Shown here: piece after piece, positions 11,085 to 22,045 of the stretch
How positions within the stretch are numbered: the first letter of the stretch is position 1
How the letters are laid out: every line of letters begins with the position of its first letter
Made by a program: the position numbers and the translations under genes
DNA from: Aquarana catesbeiana
Lineage: Eukaryota; Chordata; Amphibia; Anura; Ranidae
Direction of reading: 5' to 3'
NCBI RefSeq assembly: GCF_042186555.1
Contig: NC_133334.1
Location: 24,971,794-25,035,793 of the forward strand
DNA: 64,000 nt
The notes under the pieces: generated by a model
Told to the model about the DNA's origin: nothing
What the model saw: only the letters and a program-made list of their open reading frames with translations
The model's database searches: none

Positions 11085-11477
11085 TTAAAGCGGCATTACA
11101 CCCACTTTTGAGAGGTGGTCTTAAAAGAAAGACCACCTCTCCACCCCTCATTTTTGGATATCGAAAGTTATTTATTTTTTCTAATAGTACTATTTTGGAA
11201 ATACAAGTGTACTTTTGATTCGGCCGGACCACAGCCCAGGACGTCACGTCCTCTTCAACAAGCACCCCCGTTGTCTTCTGGGACCTGTGTGTGTCCCAGA
11301 AGACAAGCTGGCCATTTACAAAGCGCCGCGGGACTCACGCATGCGCAGTCAGAAACCGGCAGTGAAGCCACAAGGCTCCACTGCCGGTTTCCCCTAGTTG
11401 GAATGGCGGCGCCTACACCCGATCCAATTTGTAGCTGCTGACTTTAAAAAAAAATTGCGTCTGGAACACCGCTTTAA
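11085..11477. mobile_element. TTAA-flanked MITE (second copy of AAAGCGG family)
   Basis: TTAA at 11085-11088 and 11474-11477 flank AAAGCGGCATTACACCC and, inverted, GGAACACCGCTTT. It shares gtagctgctgacttta with 328-734. It contains internal inverted segments (gaggtggtctt / aagaccacctc and gtcttctgggac / gtcccagaagac). It is inserted in the Penelope-like element. Confidence 0.7.
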
Positions 11478-11504
11478 ACTAGTCATTGGACAGTATTTTA
11501 TTAT
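11478..11504 (-). pseudogene. Penelope-like element, 27-bp fragment (5th block)
   Basis: The minus strand encodes roughly NKILSND between the TTAA MITE and the LTR. It joins GVDN at the end of block 4 to HFEYIIN at the start of block 6, giving the family order GVDN-xKILSND-xFxYIIN. Short, but the joining of both sides is what supports one element. Confidence 0.6.
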
Positions 11505-12104
11505 TGTAGCGCTCACCCCCCAAAAAGGCCTGCAGAATAGTCCCACGGTTCTTTCCCAAGATAGGGTCTTCGCAGTCAGGCACACAGCAACAGACAACTC
11601 TTGTGGTCAATAAACAGTCTAGGGGTTGTGTTTCTTTTAACTTTATTGCTGAGATAGGGCTTAGGGAGCTGTGGGATACTCCATAAAAGCTTCACTATAG
11701 GGGTTTGACAAATATATGCAAACACTGCATGATTTGCAGGTGTGAAAGTGACAACATGTTTCGCGTTGAAAGCATAAGTGATTTAACATGGGATGGTAGG
11801 CAGCATAAACTACAAACCTACAAAGAACATTAGACACACCAAACTGGATTAATAACTGCCAAGGCCTTATTTATTGGTTTTCACAAATGTAAATTAACAA
11901 TTCACCATAACTCTCTTAATCAAATACTTTAAAACTGTAAACAGAATCAATAGGGCGCACTTCAAATATCCCACTGGCAAAGACTACCTCCAGCCTCCTA
12001 CTTTTAAAAAAGGGTCCTGGGAATTTCTGGAATGTTCTGGGGGGTCAGGTGACCTTAAATTACCTATCCTAGAGGACCCACCTGAACTTCCAGAACATGT
12101 TTAC

Positions 12105-12610
12105 ATGTGGCAAACGCCATCCCAAGCTTACGAACGGGACTGTCTTGTGCCAACGGTAAAGCATGGTGGTGGCACAATCATGTCTTGGTATTCTGTGGGC
12201 CCCATCACCTTTTTAAAAGGTGGAGTCATTGCCAGTGACTATGTACACATTTTGGCTGAACATGTGCCCACTATGGTGCAGACATTGTTTCCCGAAGATA
12301 GCGCCATTTACCAAGACCATAATGCTCCGATTTACACAAACTGTGGTTTGAGCATGCAGACAAAGTCTTGCACCTTCTGTGAGCGCTGCAATGGCCAGAA
12401 CTCAATATCCGAGAGCGACTATGGTCAATTTTGCAGAACAAGGCTCGGGCTTGTTTTTCACCTTTCGGCATCTCTGCGAGCACTGGAACAATTTTTGCAT
12501 GAAGAGCGGTATCAGATTCCATTATCCACCATCCAATTTATTTGTCAATTCCCAGGAGAATTTAGGCAGTCTTGAATGCCAAAAGGTGGTCCAACATCAT
12601 ATCCGGTAAT
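12105..12610 (+). pseudogene. Tc1/mariner transposase remnant
   Basis: The reading CLVPTVKHGGGTIMSWYSVG, then HVPTMVQTLFPEDSAIYQDH, then NAPIYT resembles the middle of a Tc1-family transposase (CLVPTVKHGGGxxMxWG..; IFQDDNAPIHT). The second catalytic aspartate position reads QDH, so H replaces D. Downstream, frameshifted LRALEQFLHEERYQIPLSTIQ resembles the C-terminal helix. The middle section carrying the catalytic E is garbled. Terminal repeats not found. Confidence 0.75.
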
Positions 12611-12714
12611 TTCTTTCTTTTACCTGGTATTTCCATATTTTTGTCCAACCCCTGTGTATTAAATCTTCTTAGCACAGTCCTAGTAGCAGCCAGAAAATTG
12701 AACAGCACTAAGAC

Positions 12715-12970
12715 TCTACACCTAGATTCACATTGCTGCGGGTTAGAAATTGCACATTTTCAACCCAGCAATGCAGTCTGACTTTGGCGGTGATATTGAC
12801 CGACATCTATGCAGGTTTTTGCACAGATGTCTATTGAAATCGCACCCGAAGTCGCCAAAATTAGTGCAGGAACTATCTTTTGTGAATCGGTGCGGCGCCA
12901 CAAAGTTGCAATAGCCGCCGATTTGGTATGCGATTTGACATGTCAAATTGCAAGCCAAATCGTACTATTG
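12715..12970. mobile_element. Inverted-repeat MITE within the LTR
   Basis: ATTCACATTGCTGCGGGT and GTAGTACGATTTGG-type ends with internal TTGCAATTTGACATG motifs suggest a non-autonomous element of the frog attcaca...gcaatt type. Arms are diverged and no duplication was read. Confidence 0.35.
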
Positions 12971-13602
12971 TAAGTTTAGGGTTAAGGAAATGTCCTGATA
13001 CAAGCAAGTACTGACACCAGTGCTCAAAGATAGCAGCAGCAAACAGTCACTAGGATCCAGCACTCAGATCTGTACTCACAATGTCCTTGGGGCTGTCTGC
13101 CCCTTAGAGCTGTCTGCCACCCAGCATCCACAAGTAGATCCTGAGTGTGAGAGAGACAAAAGATCCTTCTCTAGGCCAGAACATCGGTATAGTGCTTGAC
13201 CAGTTCCAACAATTCTCTGGAAATGGGTCCCCCTGGCTTTGCCACAGCCGGGACTTCAATGAACACATGCAAAACTTTAGCTGGGCAGCAGCCCTTCAGG
13301 CTGGGAACTTCTCCTTCTTGACAAGAACAGGCAGCTCCAAGCTTTAGACTATTAATGCTCACTCCTAGCCACTTTCTGGGCACGCTCCCCCCAGGGATTG
13401 ACTGAGACAACATAAATATTCAGCTGCAGATCTTCTTCATCCAGCCCACTACTTTCTATAACTGACCAGAAGGCAGGGGAGGCAGTCAAACCTACAGCCA
13501 GTGGAACTCAGAGCAGACCAAAACAATCACATACTACTCCACTGATTAGAGGAACCAAAAAGAACTATATTTACCTAGCCACCAATTTTGGAGGGTGCTA
13601 CA

Positions 13603-14010
13603 TTATCAACCCCTTTCTTGAAGATGTGTTGAAATTCCATTAGATACTGTTGTGTTGGATCTTGAGTTAATTAATGTCTCATTATTCCTCTCATTACCCA
13701 ATATGTTAAGGCACAATTTAAGAAGGGGGGTCCATTACCTCTATATTACCACCATTTTTAGCAGATTTTATTACCAGCTCCCTATTGTTTCTAAGCTCTT
13801 CCACTGCCTTTCTCTCCCTGGTTTTCAGATTCAATTTTTTTTTTTCTACCAGATCGGTTTGCTTTTACCCTTTCCCACAACTGGTTCAGATCATGTTCCA
13901 CCAATTTCACGAATAATCGGATATCACCACCTTGGGAAAAAGGGGGAGTATGATCGCTCAGCCTACATGTCTCCACCAAACTACAAACTCTAATACATTC
14001 GCCTCATTAA
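13603..14010 (-). pseudogene. Penelope-like element, reverse-transcriptase fingers (4th block)
   Basis: The minus strand reads FVKLVEHDLNQLWERVKANR upstream, then in a shifted frame ELRNNRELVIKSAKNGGNIE followed by VMD. This matches the N-x-x-x-VIKSADKGGN-x-VVMD motif of Penelope-like reverse transcriptases, with D to N in KSADKGG. It then reads LTQDPTQQYLMEFQHIFKKG and VDN, ending exactly at the LTR boundary. Several frameshifts. Confidence 0.78.
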
Positions 14011-14224
14011 CCGGGGCTTAAACCGGCCATTGACATTTCGAATCTCGGCCAGTTCTGCAGGAACTGGCCAAGGTTTGAACCATGTATAGGCAGGCTGAAT
14101 GTACCCAAGGTGATCGATCAACTTTGGTACAACCAACCTGTCAAATCGTACATGTGATTACTGCTAGTGGCTGTTATAGCCACTAGCAATAATCACCGTG
14201 TTCTCCTGGTGGGGTGGCTTCCCC

Positions 14225-14590
14225 TACTCCACCCCCCCTGGAGAAAGGCTTGTCATTTGTTCCCACCATGGATTTTGAGTTGAAAGCTATAAATTAGTTT
14301 GCAAGTAACCCTGTGACTAAGGCCAGCCATAAACGGAGCAAATCTGTGGGCGAAGAACATAATGGCTCCGGGGGGAGGGATTCCCCTGTCAACATTGTCT
14401 GTGTTGATCGGGGGAATCAAGCAAATTTTTCTTTTCCTGCAACACGTGGTTGCAGGGAAGAAATTGGCTGCATCTATGGCCAGCCTTCGTCATTGGGGTT
14501 ACGTGCAAACTAATTTATGTCTTTCACTCATTCAAATAACTAAAAATCCATGGTGGGAACAAATGACAAGTCTATTTCCAGGACTCTTAT
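14225..14590. mobile_element. Foldback MITE with inner GGCCAGCCATA-type inverted repeat
   Basis: The left arm gcttgtcatttgttcccacc atggatttt is inverted at the right as aaaatccatggtgggaacaa atgacaag. A second inverted pair lies inside: aaggccagccataaac at 14319 and tctatggccagcctt at 14472. It separates two Penelope-like blocks. Outer limits approximate to 10-20 bp. Sequence at about 14010-14224 is a further unassigned insertion. Confidence 0.6.
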
Positions 14591-14672
14591 TTGGCCCTCA
14601 TTCAAAATAGTCTGTGACAGGTTGGCAACTCTCACTCTGTCATGACTATGTTGGGGATATCTGGGGTCCCAC
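14591..14672 (-). pseudogene. Penelope-like element, NLS motif block (3rd block)
   Basis: The minus strand encodes RVANLSQTILNEGQIRVL, which matches the conserved NLS...L...E..LL/VL..GL segment at the start of Penelope-like reverse transcriptases. Upstream in another frame it reads PDIPNIVMTE, which joins GCGT of block 2 when the hAT MITE and one target duplication are removed. Confidence 0.72.
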
Positions 14673-15106
14673 CATAGGCGTGCGCAAGGGGTGTGCCAGG
14701 GCACACCCTAATCCTGGGGTTGGCAACCTGTCAATGGTGGGCAGGTGACAGGTAAATCGCAATCCTTCCTTGCCGACCCTCAGAACATGGACAGGAGAGG
14801 TGGCGGGGTGGAATTTAGTGCATCCAATCTGTATTTTCCTCCTGCAGAAGCTGAAAGTAGGCTTCTCCTCCTCACCCTTTTGTCAACATTCAGCTGCCAC
14901 AGGAGGAAAATATAAGGGATCGGTACTAAGATATGCCACCCCGTCACCCCTCCTTTCCCTGTTCCTCTTCCTTCTGTTGCCCGGGTCCCCCTTCTTCCCA
15001 GTGTGTCAGGATGGAGAGCGGGGAAGAGGCCGGTAAATATGTCAAACGCAAATGTGTTGGAGCTTTGGGGTGCACACCCTAATGCAATAGGCTGCGCACA
15101 CCTATG
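14673..15106. mobile_element. hAT MITE (CATAGGCGTGCGCA termini)
   Basis: 434 bp. The left end CATAGGCGTGCGCA is inverted at the right as TGCGCACACCTATG. A perfect 8-bp duplication GGTCCCAC lies at 14665-14672 and 15107-15114. Same family as 4301-4649 and 17236-17548. The interior contains T+C-rich sequence and aagggtgtgcc/gcacaccct blocks. Confidence 0.93.
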
Positions 15107-15114
15107 GGTCCCAC

Positions 15115-15464
15115 ACCCAGGAGTCAATTGATCTACCGTATTTTTATCTTTTGGACCTCAATTTATCCCCACTGTTAGCGGTTGTGTAATCCTCTATATG
15201 TACTTCTATTGCCCCTTTCTAGCGCTCTCTCTATAACCTCTACCTCTGTTCTGCTGTTTCCTAGGCTCTGTCATAGTTTCCACAGGGTTATTGGGTTTCT
15301 TCCCGTTTGCTTCCTGTTCATGTGCGGTCTCTGTGGCTTCTGTGTCTTTCCGATCAAATCTGTGATGTTTTTTGGACCAGGTATACACTTTTTTGTGTGA
15401 AATCCTGGATCACGGACAAACTTTTTTGTTAGCTTTAATCGTTTCTTTAAATGTCTGTCTACAT
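15115..15464 (-). pseudogene. Penelope-like element, N-terminal ORF part 2 (2nd block)
   Basis: The minus strand reads HLKKRLKLTKKFVRDPGFHT, then in a shifted frame KVYTWSKKHHRFDRKDTEAT. It is a basic segment following a coiled coil, in the layout I recall for the N-terminal part of fish and frog Penelope-like ORFs (RD..D....VY.W....R). It continues block 1 once the 2.3-kb hAT element is removed. No known catalytic motif. Confidence 0.6.
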
Positions 15465-16179
15465 TAGAGGCGTCCAACCTTTGGACCTTCCTGGGCCACA
15501 TTGGAAGAAGAGGACTTGTCTTGGGTCACACAAACAATAAGGATAGCTGATGAGCAGAAAAGTCGGGCAGATCACAAGTTAATGGTCACTGATATATATG
15601 TTTCTATCTGAGTAATAAAATATATATTAAAAAAAAAAAAAAGGGCAACTTCAAACCAGTGCAATATTAGACACTGTTTTTGATTAAACTAAGCAACATG
15701 TGCCAAACACAAGGACGGCAGAACGAATCCAACCCACCATGCCATTTCATATGGCCCTTTTACTCGGGGCTTTTATTTTCAGCCGGAACTCCACTCGCCC
15801 TCCGCTCACCACCACCACTTGTAAACACAGAATCCTTCTGTGTCTTACAAGGACACCTTTCCTCTCAGTGACTTCCCTGCCTGCCTCGCATTAACGGCCA
15901 GGATAAGGAAGATGCAGATGCACTCTGGTCATAGGTGGGATGGGGCATCTTGAGGTAGGCTGCACTGCGATTTACCATCTGTTGCCGGGTGCACAGATGC
16001 CGACCAACGATCTCCCTGCAAGTGAGAGAGAAGAGGAGCCACTTGCACTGCAGGCAGGTACTAAAGCCAGGTTGGGCATTTTTTTTTTTGAAAAGGTGAA
16101 ATGCGAGGAAGCTTTGGAGGAGGGGAGATGTGGGCTCTGGAAGGAGGTGTATGCAGAGGTGGGGGAGAGTGGGGCAGAC

Positions 16180-16790
16180 AGTGGCAGTCTGTCCATTAGG
16201 GGCACCCAGGTGCCGCCCCCTTTCTCCAGGCCACCCCTATATGCTTAATTTATAGATTCATGCATAGCATAGCATGAATCTATCCATGGCCGCCGCGGCC
16301 ACCCCCTTCCAGCCCCTTTTCAGACGCCGGGCGCCTTAATTACCGGGGGGGTTGGCAATTTTTTTAAGCACCTGATTAGAGCCATAGGCTCTAATAGGCT
16401 TCAAAATAGGGTGGACTCGGAGCGGAGCCCACCCAGATGTGTTAGAAAAGCAAATGAATATTCGCTTTTCTAACACTGAACCACCACTCTGCCAATGAGG
16501 AAGCGTGGGTCTAATACCAGTCACCTGATTGGCTGAAAGGACAGGCGCTCCTGTTGGATTCCTAGCAGAAGGAAAAGCATGGAGGACACAGGGGTCGCTG
16601 CCTGAACCACTGCCCATTCCACAATTGATGGGCACAGTGCTACAATTGATGGGCACAGTGAGGCTGCCTTTGACTGGCACAGTGAGGCTGCAATCGATGG
16701 GGGGGGGGTTCAGTATTTTTCAGAATTTTTCAGTTTGTTTGCACCCCCCCAAAAAATTTGAGCACCAGCCGCCACTGGGTGCAGTGTCAG
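16180..16790. mobile_element. Dispersed repeat with CCGCCACTG / GCACCAG ends (nested in hAT)
   Basis: It begins near cagtggcagtctgtccatta and ends GAGCACCAGCCGCCACTG. It includes an aagcatgaatctat inverted segment and cacccaggtgccgcccc. A related copy occurs at about 62650-63000 (AGTGGCAGCTGGTGCTCCAT..GGCGGCGCCCCC). Class not determined. Confidence 0.5.
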
Positions 16791-17235
16791 AGCTGAGGAG
16801 GGGTGGAGGTGAGATGTGGACAGCCTGTGAAAGAGCTGAACCCTGCAATCTGTAGGTAGCGCACCCCTGATCGCTGCAGTATGTAATTCATAATGTACTT
16901 CTGGTATTTATTGTCCCTTTAGGATCCTCCCAACCATTTTATCCGGTGTGGTGGTTAGGGGGGGGGGGGGGGTTGAGCTCATGCACCTATTCTGGGGAGG
17001 AAAAAAAAGCCCCGGATACGTTTATTTAGTCTTATAGATTCAACCTGCCCTTTGAGGTCAATCGTAATGCCGATGCGGTTGAGTTGGTCACCTCTGAACT
17101 AACGCAGCAATATTTGGTTCGACGAGTGTAGTAGAAATTCTTTAATGAGTTCTCAAGGTGCTGATCAGATATTTTGGCTCTAATTTTGCCCTTCATGTGC
17201 TTCATCCTTGAAAATAGTTGCTCACAAATAAAGGG

Positions 17236-17548
17236 CATAAGCGTGCCCACAGGGTGTGCCAGGTGTGCCCAGGCACACCCTAATCACCCTTTACAGCACA
17301 GATTCCCCCTACTTCCCTTACTCCCCGCTTCCCCCTGCAGTGCTACCAGCTTCGCAGTGCTACCAGCCTCCCTCCTCTCCCGCCAGCTGTTGCTGCAAGG
17401 ATTTTTTAGGATGAGTGGAGGAAGGGGCCGGTAAATATGTAATTGACCATACCCTTCCCTTTCTGAATGAACATTGTAAGTGATCAGTAGTGTGTGTGTT
17501 TGAGCTTTGGGGTGCACACCCTAATGCAATAAACTGCGCACGCCTATG
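17236..17548. mobile_element. hAT MITE inserted in the hAT transposase
   Basis: 313 bp. Left end CATAAGCGTGCCCA, right end TGCGCACGCCTATG. Perfect 8-bp duplication ATAAAGGG at 17228-17235 and 17549-17556. It separates the codons for FGSPFI from CEQLFS, so the conserved hAT motif is cut in two. Third nesting level: Penelope-like, hAT, MITE. Confidence 0.95.
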
Positions 17549-17810
17549 ATAAAGGGGCTGCCGAAAACTGAAGATATGAATAAGGCGTGATTGTGAAGAG
17601 TGGGAGATTTTTCTTTGGGAAGATAACATTTTACAAAAATCTGGTAAAGAGACACTGTAAAAAAATTTTTCTTTGCCCACATGTGTTTGCTAAGCATAAA
17701 TGCATTTTTAGAAAAAATTTCTCCCCAAAAATCAACATTTTTAGGTAAGTTTATAATTTTGTGTTGGGCCACATTCATAGCCGGTTTGGGCCGCAGGTTG
17801 GACACCCCTG

Positions 17811-18290
17811 GTCTACATAAAGTCTGTCCTTCAACATCTTAAATTTTTATGATGTTAGTCTGTTCTTGCTTCAGTCTTTGATTTAACTGCTCTCGTAGTC
17901 CAATAAATACTGCATGGACGGCCTGTAACTTATCCCAGCCTGCCAAAAATTCTGTGAATGAGGTCTAGACAATATTCTCAAACCGCAAACTGATTTTTCT
18001 TTTAATATACATACTGTATCAAGGCTTTCCACCAAACTCTGGTATGCTTTTCATATAGTTTAGACATGTGTCTAAATGCCTCCACAATATTTCCTTCCTT
18101 TTGTGTTCTAATAATTTCATTAGAAGACACCTGGCATGCCTCCTGGGACAGTGATTCATAGTCAATCTCATGTTACAAGAACCCTGCCATTTTATAAAAT
18201 TAGACCTCAGGCAAAAGCAACAATTCCACAGAATAGAGGGTGGCCTGCCAAACAACCAGCAGGGATGTGCGGAACCCACGCGTCAAACCA
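17811..18290 (-). pseudogene. Penelope-like element, N-terminal ORF part 1 (1st block)
   Basis: The minus strand reads YESLSQEACQVSSNEIIRTQ, then KEGNIVEAFRHMSKLYEKHT, then RVWWKALIQYVY and a stop. The phrase MSKLYEKHTRVWW resembles the first conserved segment of the large ORF upstream of Penelope-like reverse transcriptases in fish and frogs (from memory). Later, frameshifted, it reads LREQLNQRLKQEQT, a coiled-coil stretch. This is the most 5' part of the element recognised. Confidence 0.6.
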
Positions 18291-18859
18291 CCATGGCTTA
18301 AAACATAACTTTTATTAAGTGTCTACAAAACACACAGTGCAAGTCAAACACATAGTACAGCCAAGAGTACAAGTCAAAAAGAGTTGCCAGGCTTATAAGC
18401 TTGCTTATAGAGAGATATATGTCCGGTGCAGAGGCAGGATTTTACAATCCTGGAGGTTGTTCACAAATGTCACCATCCGGGGGGGGGGGGGGGGATGCCA
18501 TAGCATATCACCAACCAGCAAATGTATTTTCTGTTGCGGTTGACAAATCCTGTTCGGATGGAGGGGTGTCTGGGGTCGGTGTGGGGGGTCAGTGTATTGA
18601 CCTATCCCCACTAACTACAGGCTTGGACCAGTCCTAAGGGTCACTGTGGCTACTGAGAGGCTTGACTGCCTACCTTAAGCCAAACACGCCACAGTTCACG
18701 TCCCAGCCTGATAGCAATACAGCCCTAATCCACCACTAATTCCGCCAGCACACAAGTATCTCCCTTAACCTCCTGTAGCATGGTCCGGTTCTCCCCAATG
18801 AAAAAAAAGAAGAAAAAGTGCTCATTCAAAGTGAAGAATTTAATAAATCATAAAATACC
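18291..18859. other. Unassigned intron sequence
   Basis: Contains a 14-nt G run at 18481-18494 and a short polypurine A/G tract at about 18800-18817. No ORF with recognisable homology and no terminal repeats found. Confidence 0.4.
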
Positions 18860-19300
18860 TACGAAATAATCATGTTACGGTATAGAACTCCTTTGGTTTT
18901 GGCCACTGCTGGCGCTGTGCCCTTTATACGGCACCATCCTACATATCTTCTAGGAATGCCCCAAGTGCCAAACTTTTTGACAGCCAGTTCAACTCGTACA
19001 CAATTTCGGACATTTCCCTGCATGATGACCCAGCTTCAGTCTTACTCAACCTCACCCCTTTAACCAGGAAACGGTATCATAGGTACCTTCTTGGACACCT
19101 CCTTAATGCAGCATGGGCTTGTATTCCATGCCAGTGGAAGCAACAGGTGGCACCAACAGTAGCCCAATGACTCGCGAGAGTGGACGACATTAAACAGATG
19201 GAGGGTCTGACCTCTGCTGTCCAGCATAAGTCAGAGGAACATAAGACCAGATGGTTTTACTGGGATCTTTTCCGCTTCTCCAATGAGTGCCTCCAATACA
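18860..19300 (+). pseudogene. L1/Tx1-type LINE, ORF2 C-terminal remnant
   Basis: In shifting frames the + strand reads ILHIF-ECPKCQTF (the W-x-CP-x-x-x-x-FW motif near the C terminus of L1-type ORF2), then RYLLGHLLNAAWACIPCQWK, QQVAPTVAQ, DDIKQMEGLTSAVQHKSEEH and KTRWFYWDLF. This is the usual end of fish and frog L1/Tx1 ORF2. Stops and frameshifts throughout. Same orientation as IRAG1. Confidence 0.75.
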
Positions 19301-20639
19301 CATAACTTGCAGCACTTACCGACGATTTCCACTGCCTGATTGGTATTGAGATTTCCTCCTCCTTGGGGGCAATTCCTTTTAACCCACCCCCACCCTGCTC
19401 CCCTTTCCTGTATTTTTTTTCTTCTTTTTCTTTCTCTTTTCCCCATTTCCCTCTTTCCCTCTTTCTTTGGTTGTTGTTCTTTTCATACTCCTATAACCAA
19501 AAATGGGTGTGCACTAACCCCAGTTGGACACCCCACAGCAGACTCCCCCCATGACTTGGTAGTTACCTCCGGTGGACAGAGACTCTCTATTAATGAGTGG
19601 TTAGCTCAAGTATGACCTGACCAGATGGTTCTTTCAACTTATGTAACATGTTACGTTATTATTGCTGCTACTTGTTTTCAACTTTCATTCCCCGGAAGGG
19701 TATAACCGCCTTTTGGTTGTTCCTTAAGCGATTTCTATTGTTCGCATATTCTGTGAACGTTACTATGTCATTGTTTCTGTAGCACACCTTTTTAAATAAA
19801 AATAAATTGCAAAAATCACAAAAAAATCCCTCAGCCCAACATATTTCGCCTCTGGATGAGGTTTTATTACATGGCAATTGGTGGATGATTTCAGCAATCG
19901 GACCTAATTATTATTTAAAGTAACGGCATGGCTATGTCATACCACATCTGTGATATTTCCCTTTGATTCATGCGATTCTCTTTTTTTTTTTTTTATTTGT
20001 GCATGAATAAAATTTATATTTCTTTATAGTAATTTGATTCAATAATTAGAATCTGTCCATACAGTCCCAATGTACGGGTGTGGGGGGGGGGGGGGTACCC
20101 TTGATTCTCCTGCTCTAACTTTAAGGGATGTTGGCAACAAATCGGGCTTTACTATGGTGGTTCAACTTATCTAAAACCACATCTGTGGGTGACGTCAAAA
20201 GGTCGCGCACGTGCATCAGGACATTATTCTGATGTAAATATTTGTTCGTCATGACGTCACATGCATCCTGATGTAAATGTACATCATGAAGTCAGAATGC
20301 ACCTGTATATTAAACAGATGTTCCATCTGCAACCCAACGCAGTTTCTGAATAGGTATAATGCCCTCCAATGATCACCACTAGCTTCCAGGTCCCGCTCTA
20401 AAGGACTGCTCTCCATTGTGAACACAGGAGGGCGACCATTCAGCACAGGTGGCTTTCAGAGAATGTTTTTGATTATCTGAATAGAAAGCGTTCCCTGATT
20501 GGGAAAGGTGGATAGCAAGACCTCACCACCCCAGCTCTCCACCTCCTACCTCTGGGTAAGACCCTCTAATAGCTTACCCTATAGCTGTACCCCAAAACTG
20601 TAGTCCCCAAATGTGTACAACTACAAAAATAGAGAAAAA
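19301..20639. other. Intron sequence, possible LINE 3' tail then unassigned
   Basis: 19350-19620 may be the 3' UTR of the L1-type LINE. At 19831-19870 there is a copy of the dispersed gcgaaa/ctgatgaag-type module (inverted). T-rich and G-rich tracts lie at 19981-19994 and about 20080-20094. Otherwise nothing recognised. Confidence 0.35.
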
Positions 20640-20966
20640 TGGGATTCCCACCAAAATTCATATACTAGTAGTACTCACTGATTAGGTATCGGGGGGTGTG
20701 ATCAATTATTATGATCAAGTGCTTTTTTTTATTACCACTAATATTCCTTTTATATTGGCTTTTGGAATTTACAAATGCAGCAATTTAGAAATCGGATGGA
20801 AGGTTTAGCACTGGAAAACACTTTTTGATAGATAAAAAGTGCATTTTATACACCTCCTATATTGATCAGACCAAAATGAGGGACAAATGAGGAGGAATGA
20901 GGGACAGAGGGACATTGCTCCAAATCAGGGACAGTCCCTCGAAATCAGGGACAGTTGGGAGCTATG
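20640..20966. repeat. Dispersed repeat ending CAGTTGGGAGCTATG
   Basis: It matches 37495-37746 closely: ATTACCACTA.TATTCCTTT, ATATTGGCTTT, GAAAGGTTTAGCACTGG and CAGTCCCTCGAAATC.GGG occur in the same order. At 37383-37746 the repeat has its other end (GCATACCTCCCAAC), inverted to GTTGGGAGCTATGC, so it is a MITE. Here it abuts the foldback element. Confidence 0.7.
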
Positions 20967-21744
20967 GATCCATGCACACCCTCAAGAGTTAACTACAATA
21001 TAATTTATTGCTTAAAAGGGCAAAATTCAAAAATTGCACAGCAAGCCAAAACTCCCACCTATCCCCTGTATATAGGACAAAAGGGAACTGGAAACAAATT
21101 TCCTAGTGTTCTATACTTCCCTCATCAGAAAGGGAGCAATTAATCCAGTGTAAAGATATAGCTATCTCCCACTAGGGAGAGAAATGGATAAATGCAGCAG
21201 TCCACAGTCCCCCTCCCTCACCCAGATAAAAAGTGCCCCCTATAAATACCTGTAAAAACCCCTCAAGCCACCTCTAATCGAGTGACCAACATGTCATTCC
21301 TAAGGAGGACCAGTGTGTCTCCGTGAAACACAGAAAATAATCGCCCTGTTCCAAGATGGAATGATGCACATTGCACACTAATCTGATGCGCCCATATTGC
21401 TTACGTCACCGGTCAGTCAGTCAATGGGACTATGTAAAAATAAAGTTGATCACAGTAAAAGTTATCCAAGGTATGGTAAAGAGACTTCCCCGCTGACAGA
21501 TGTATTAATTCTCCAATGTTGCTAAATTCCTGTTATTCTCATCCTGATATTAGACATGTGCGCCGTCAATAAATTTGTTTCGTTTCGTATTAGCCGTTAA
21601 TTCGTATTTCGTAATTCGTGTCCGAAATTCAATTTGGATTCGTACGAAATACGAGTTTTCGTTAGGTTCGTTAACTTTTCATAACAATTACGAACGTTCG
21701 TTATGAATTTTAAAAAGCAAAAAAAACCTCTCAATATGGCAGTC

Positions 21745-22045
21745 GTCGACTCATTATGAGGGGCTCCCCCCATCCCTGTGCTGTGCTCATTATGAGGGGC
21801 TCCCCCCATCCCTGTGCTGTGCTTATTATGAGGGGCTCCCCCCATCCCTGTACTGTGCTCATTATGAGGGGCTCCCTCCATCCCTGTGCTGTGCTCATTA
21901 TGAGGGGCTCCCTCCATCCCTGTGCTGTGCTCATTATGAGGGGCTCCCACCATCCCTGTGCTGTGCTCATTATGAGGGGCTCCCCCCATCCCTGTGCTGT
22001 GCTCATTATGAGGGGCTCCCCCCATCCCTGTGCTGTTCCTCTAAA
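21745..22045. repeat. 36-bp minisatellite, left array of the foldback
   Basis: About eight units of ctcattatgaggggctcccc plus ccatccctgtgctgtg. Because 36 is a multiple of three and units lack stops, several frames stay open; these are repeat translations, not genes. Variants: accatccctg, tccatccctg, tactgtgctc. Confidence 0.95.

Larger units (their letters stand above)
11505..13602. mobile_element. LTR-like element TGTAGC...GCTACA with nested insertions
   Basis: It starts TGTAGCGCTCACCCCCC and ends GAGGGTGCTACA, a perfect 6-bp terminal inverted repeat of the TG..CA type. TTAT lies outside both ends (11501-11504 and 13603-13606). Similar termini bound 46646-47678. Nested inside are Tc1 transposase remains (12105-12610) and an inverted-repeat MITE (about 12715-12970). 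Removing the element joins two Penelope-like coding blocks. Which retrotransposon it belongs to is unknown; no gag or pol seen. Confidence 0.65.
15465..17810 (-). mobile_element. hAT element, near full length, with transposase remnant
   Basis: 2346 bp between perfect 8-bp duplications GTCTACAT (15457-15464 and 17811-17818). Termini: TAGAGGCGTCCAACCT at the left, AGGTTGGACACCCCTG at the right (inverted, few mismatches). The minus strand encodes a hAT C-terminal dimerisation block: FGSPFI then, after a nested MITE, CEQLFSRMKHMKGKIRAKIS and DQHLENSL. The catalytic domain is not recognisable; the middle is replaced by other repeats (about 16180-16790). It lies inside the Penelope-like element. 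Confidence 0.9.

Noticed and set aside
11753..11780. Further copy of the GAAACGCGT module (acatgtttcgcgttg)
   Set aside because: The partner CTGATGAAG half was not found nearby, so it was left out of the module list.
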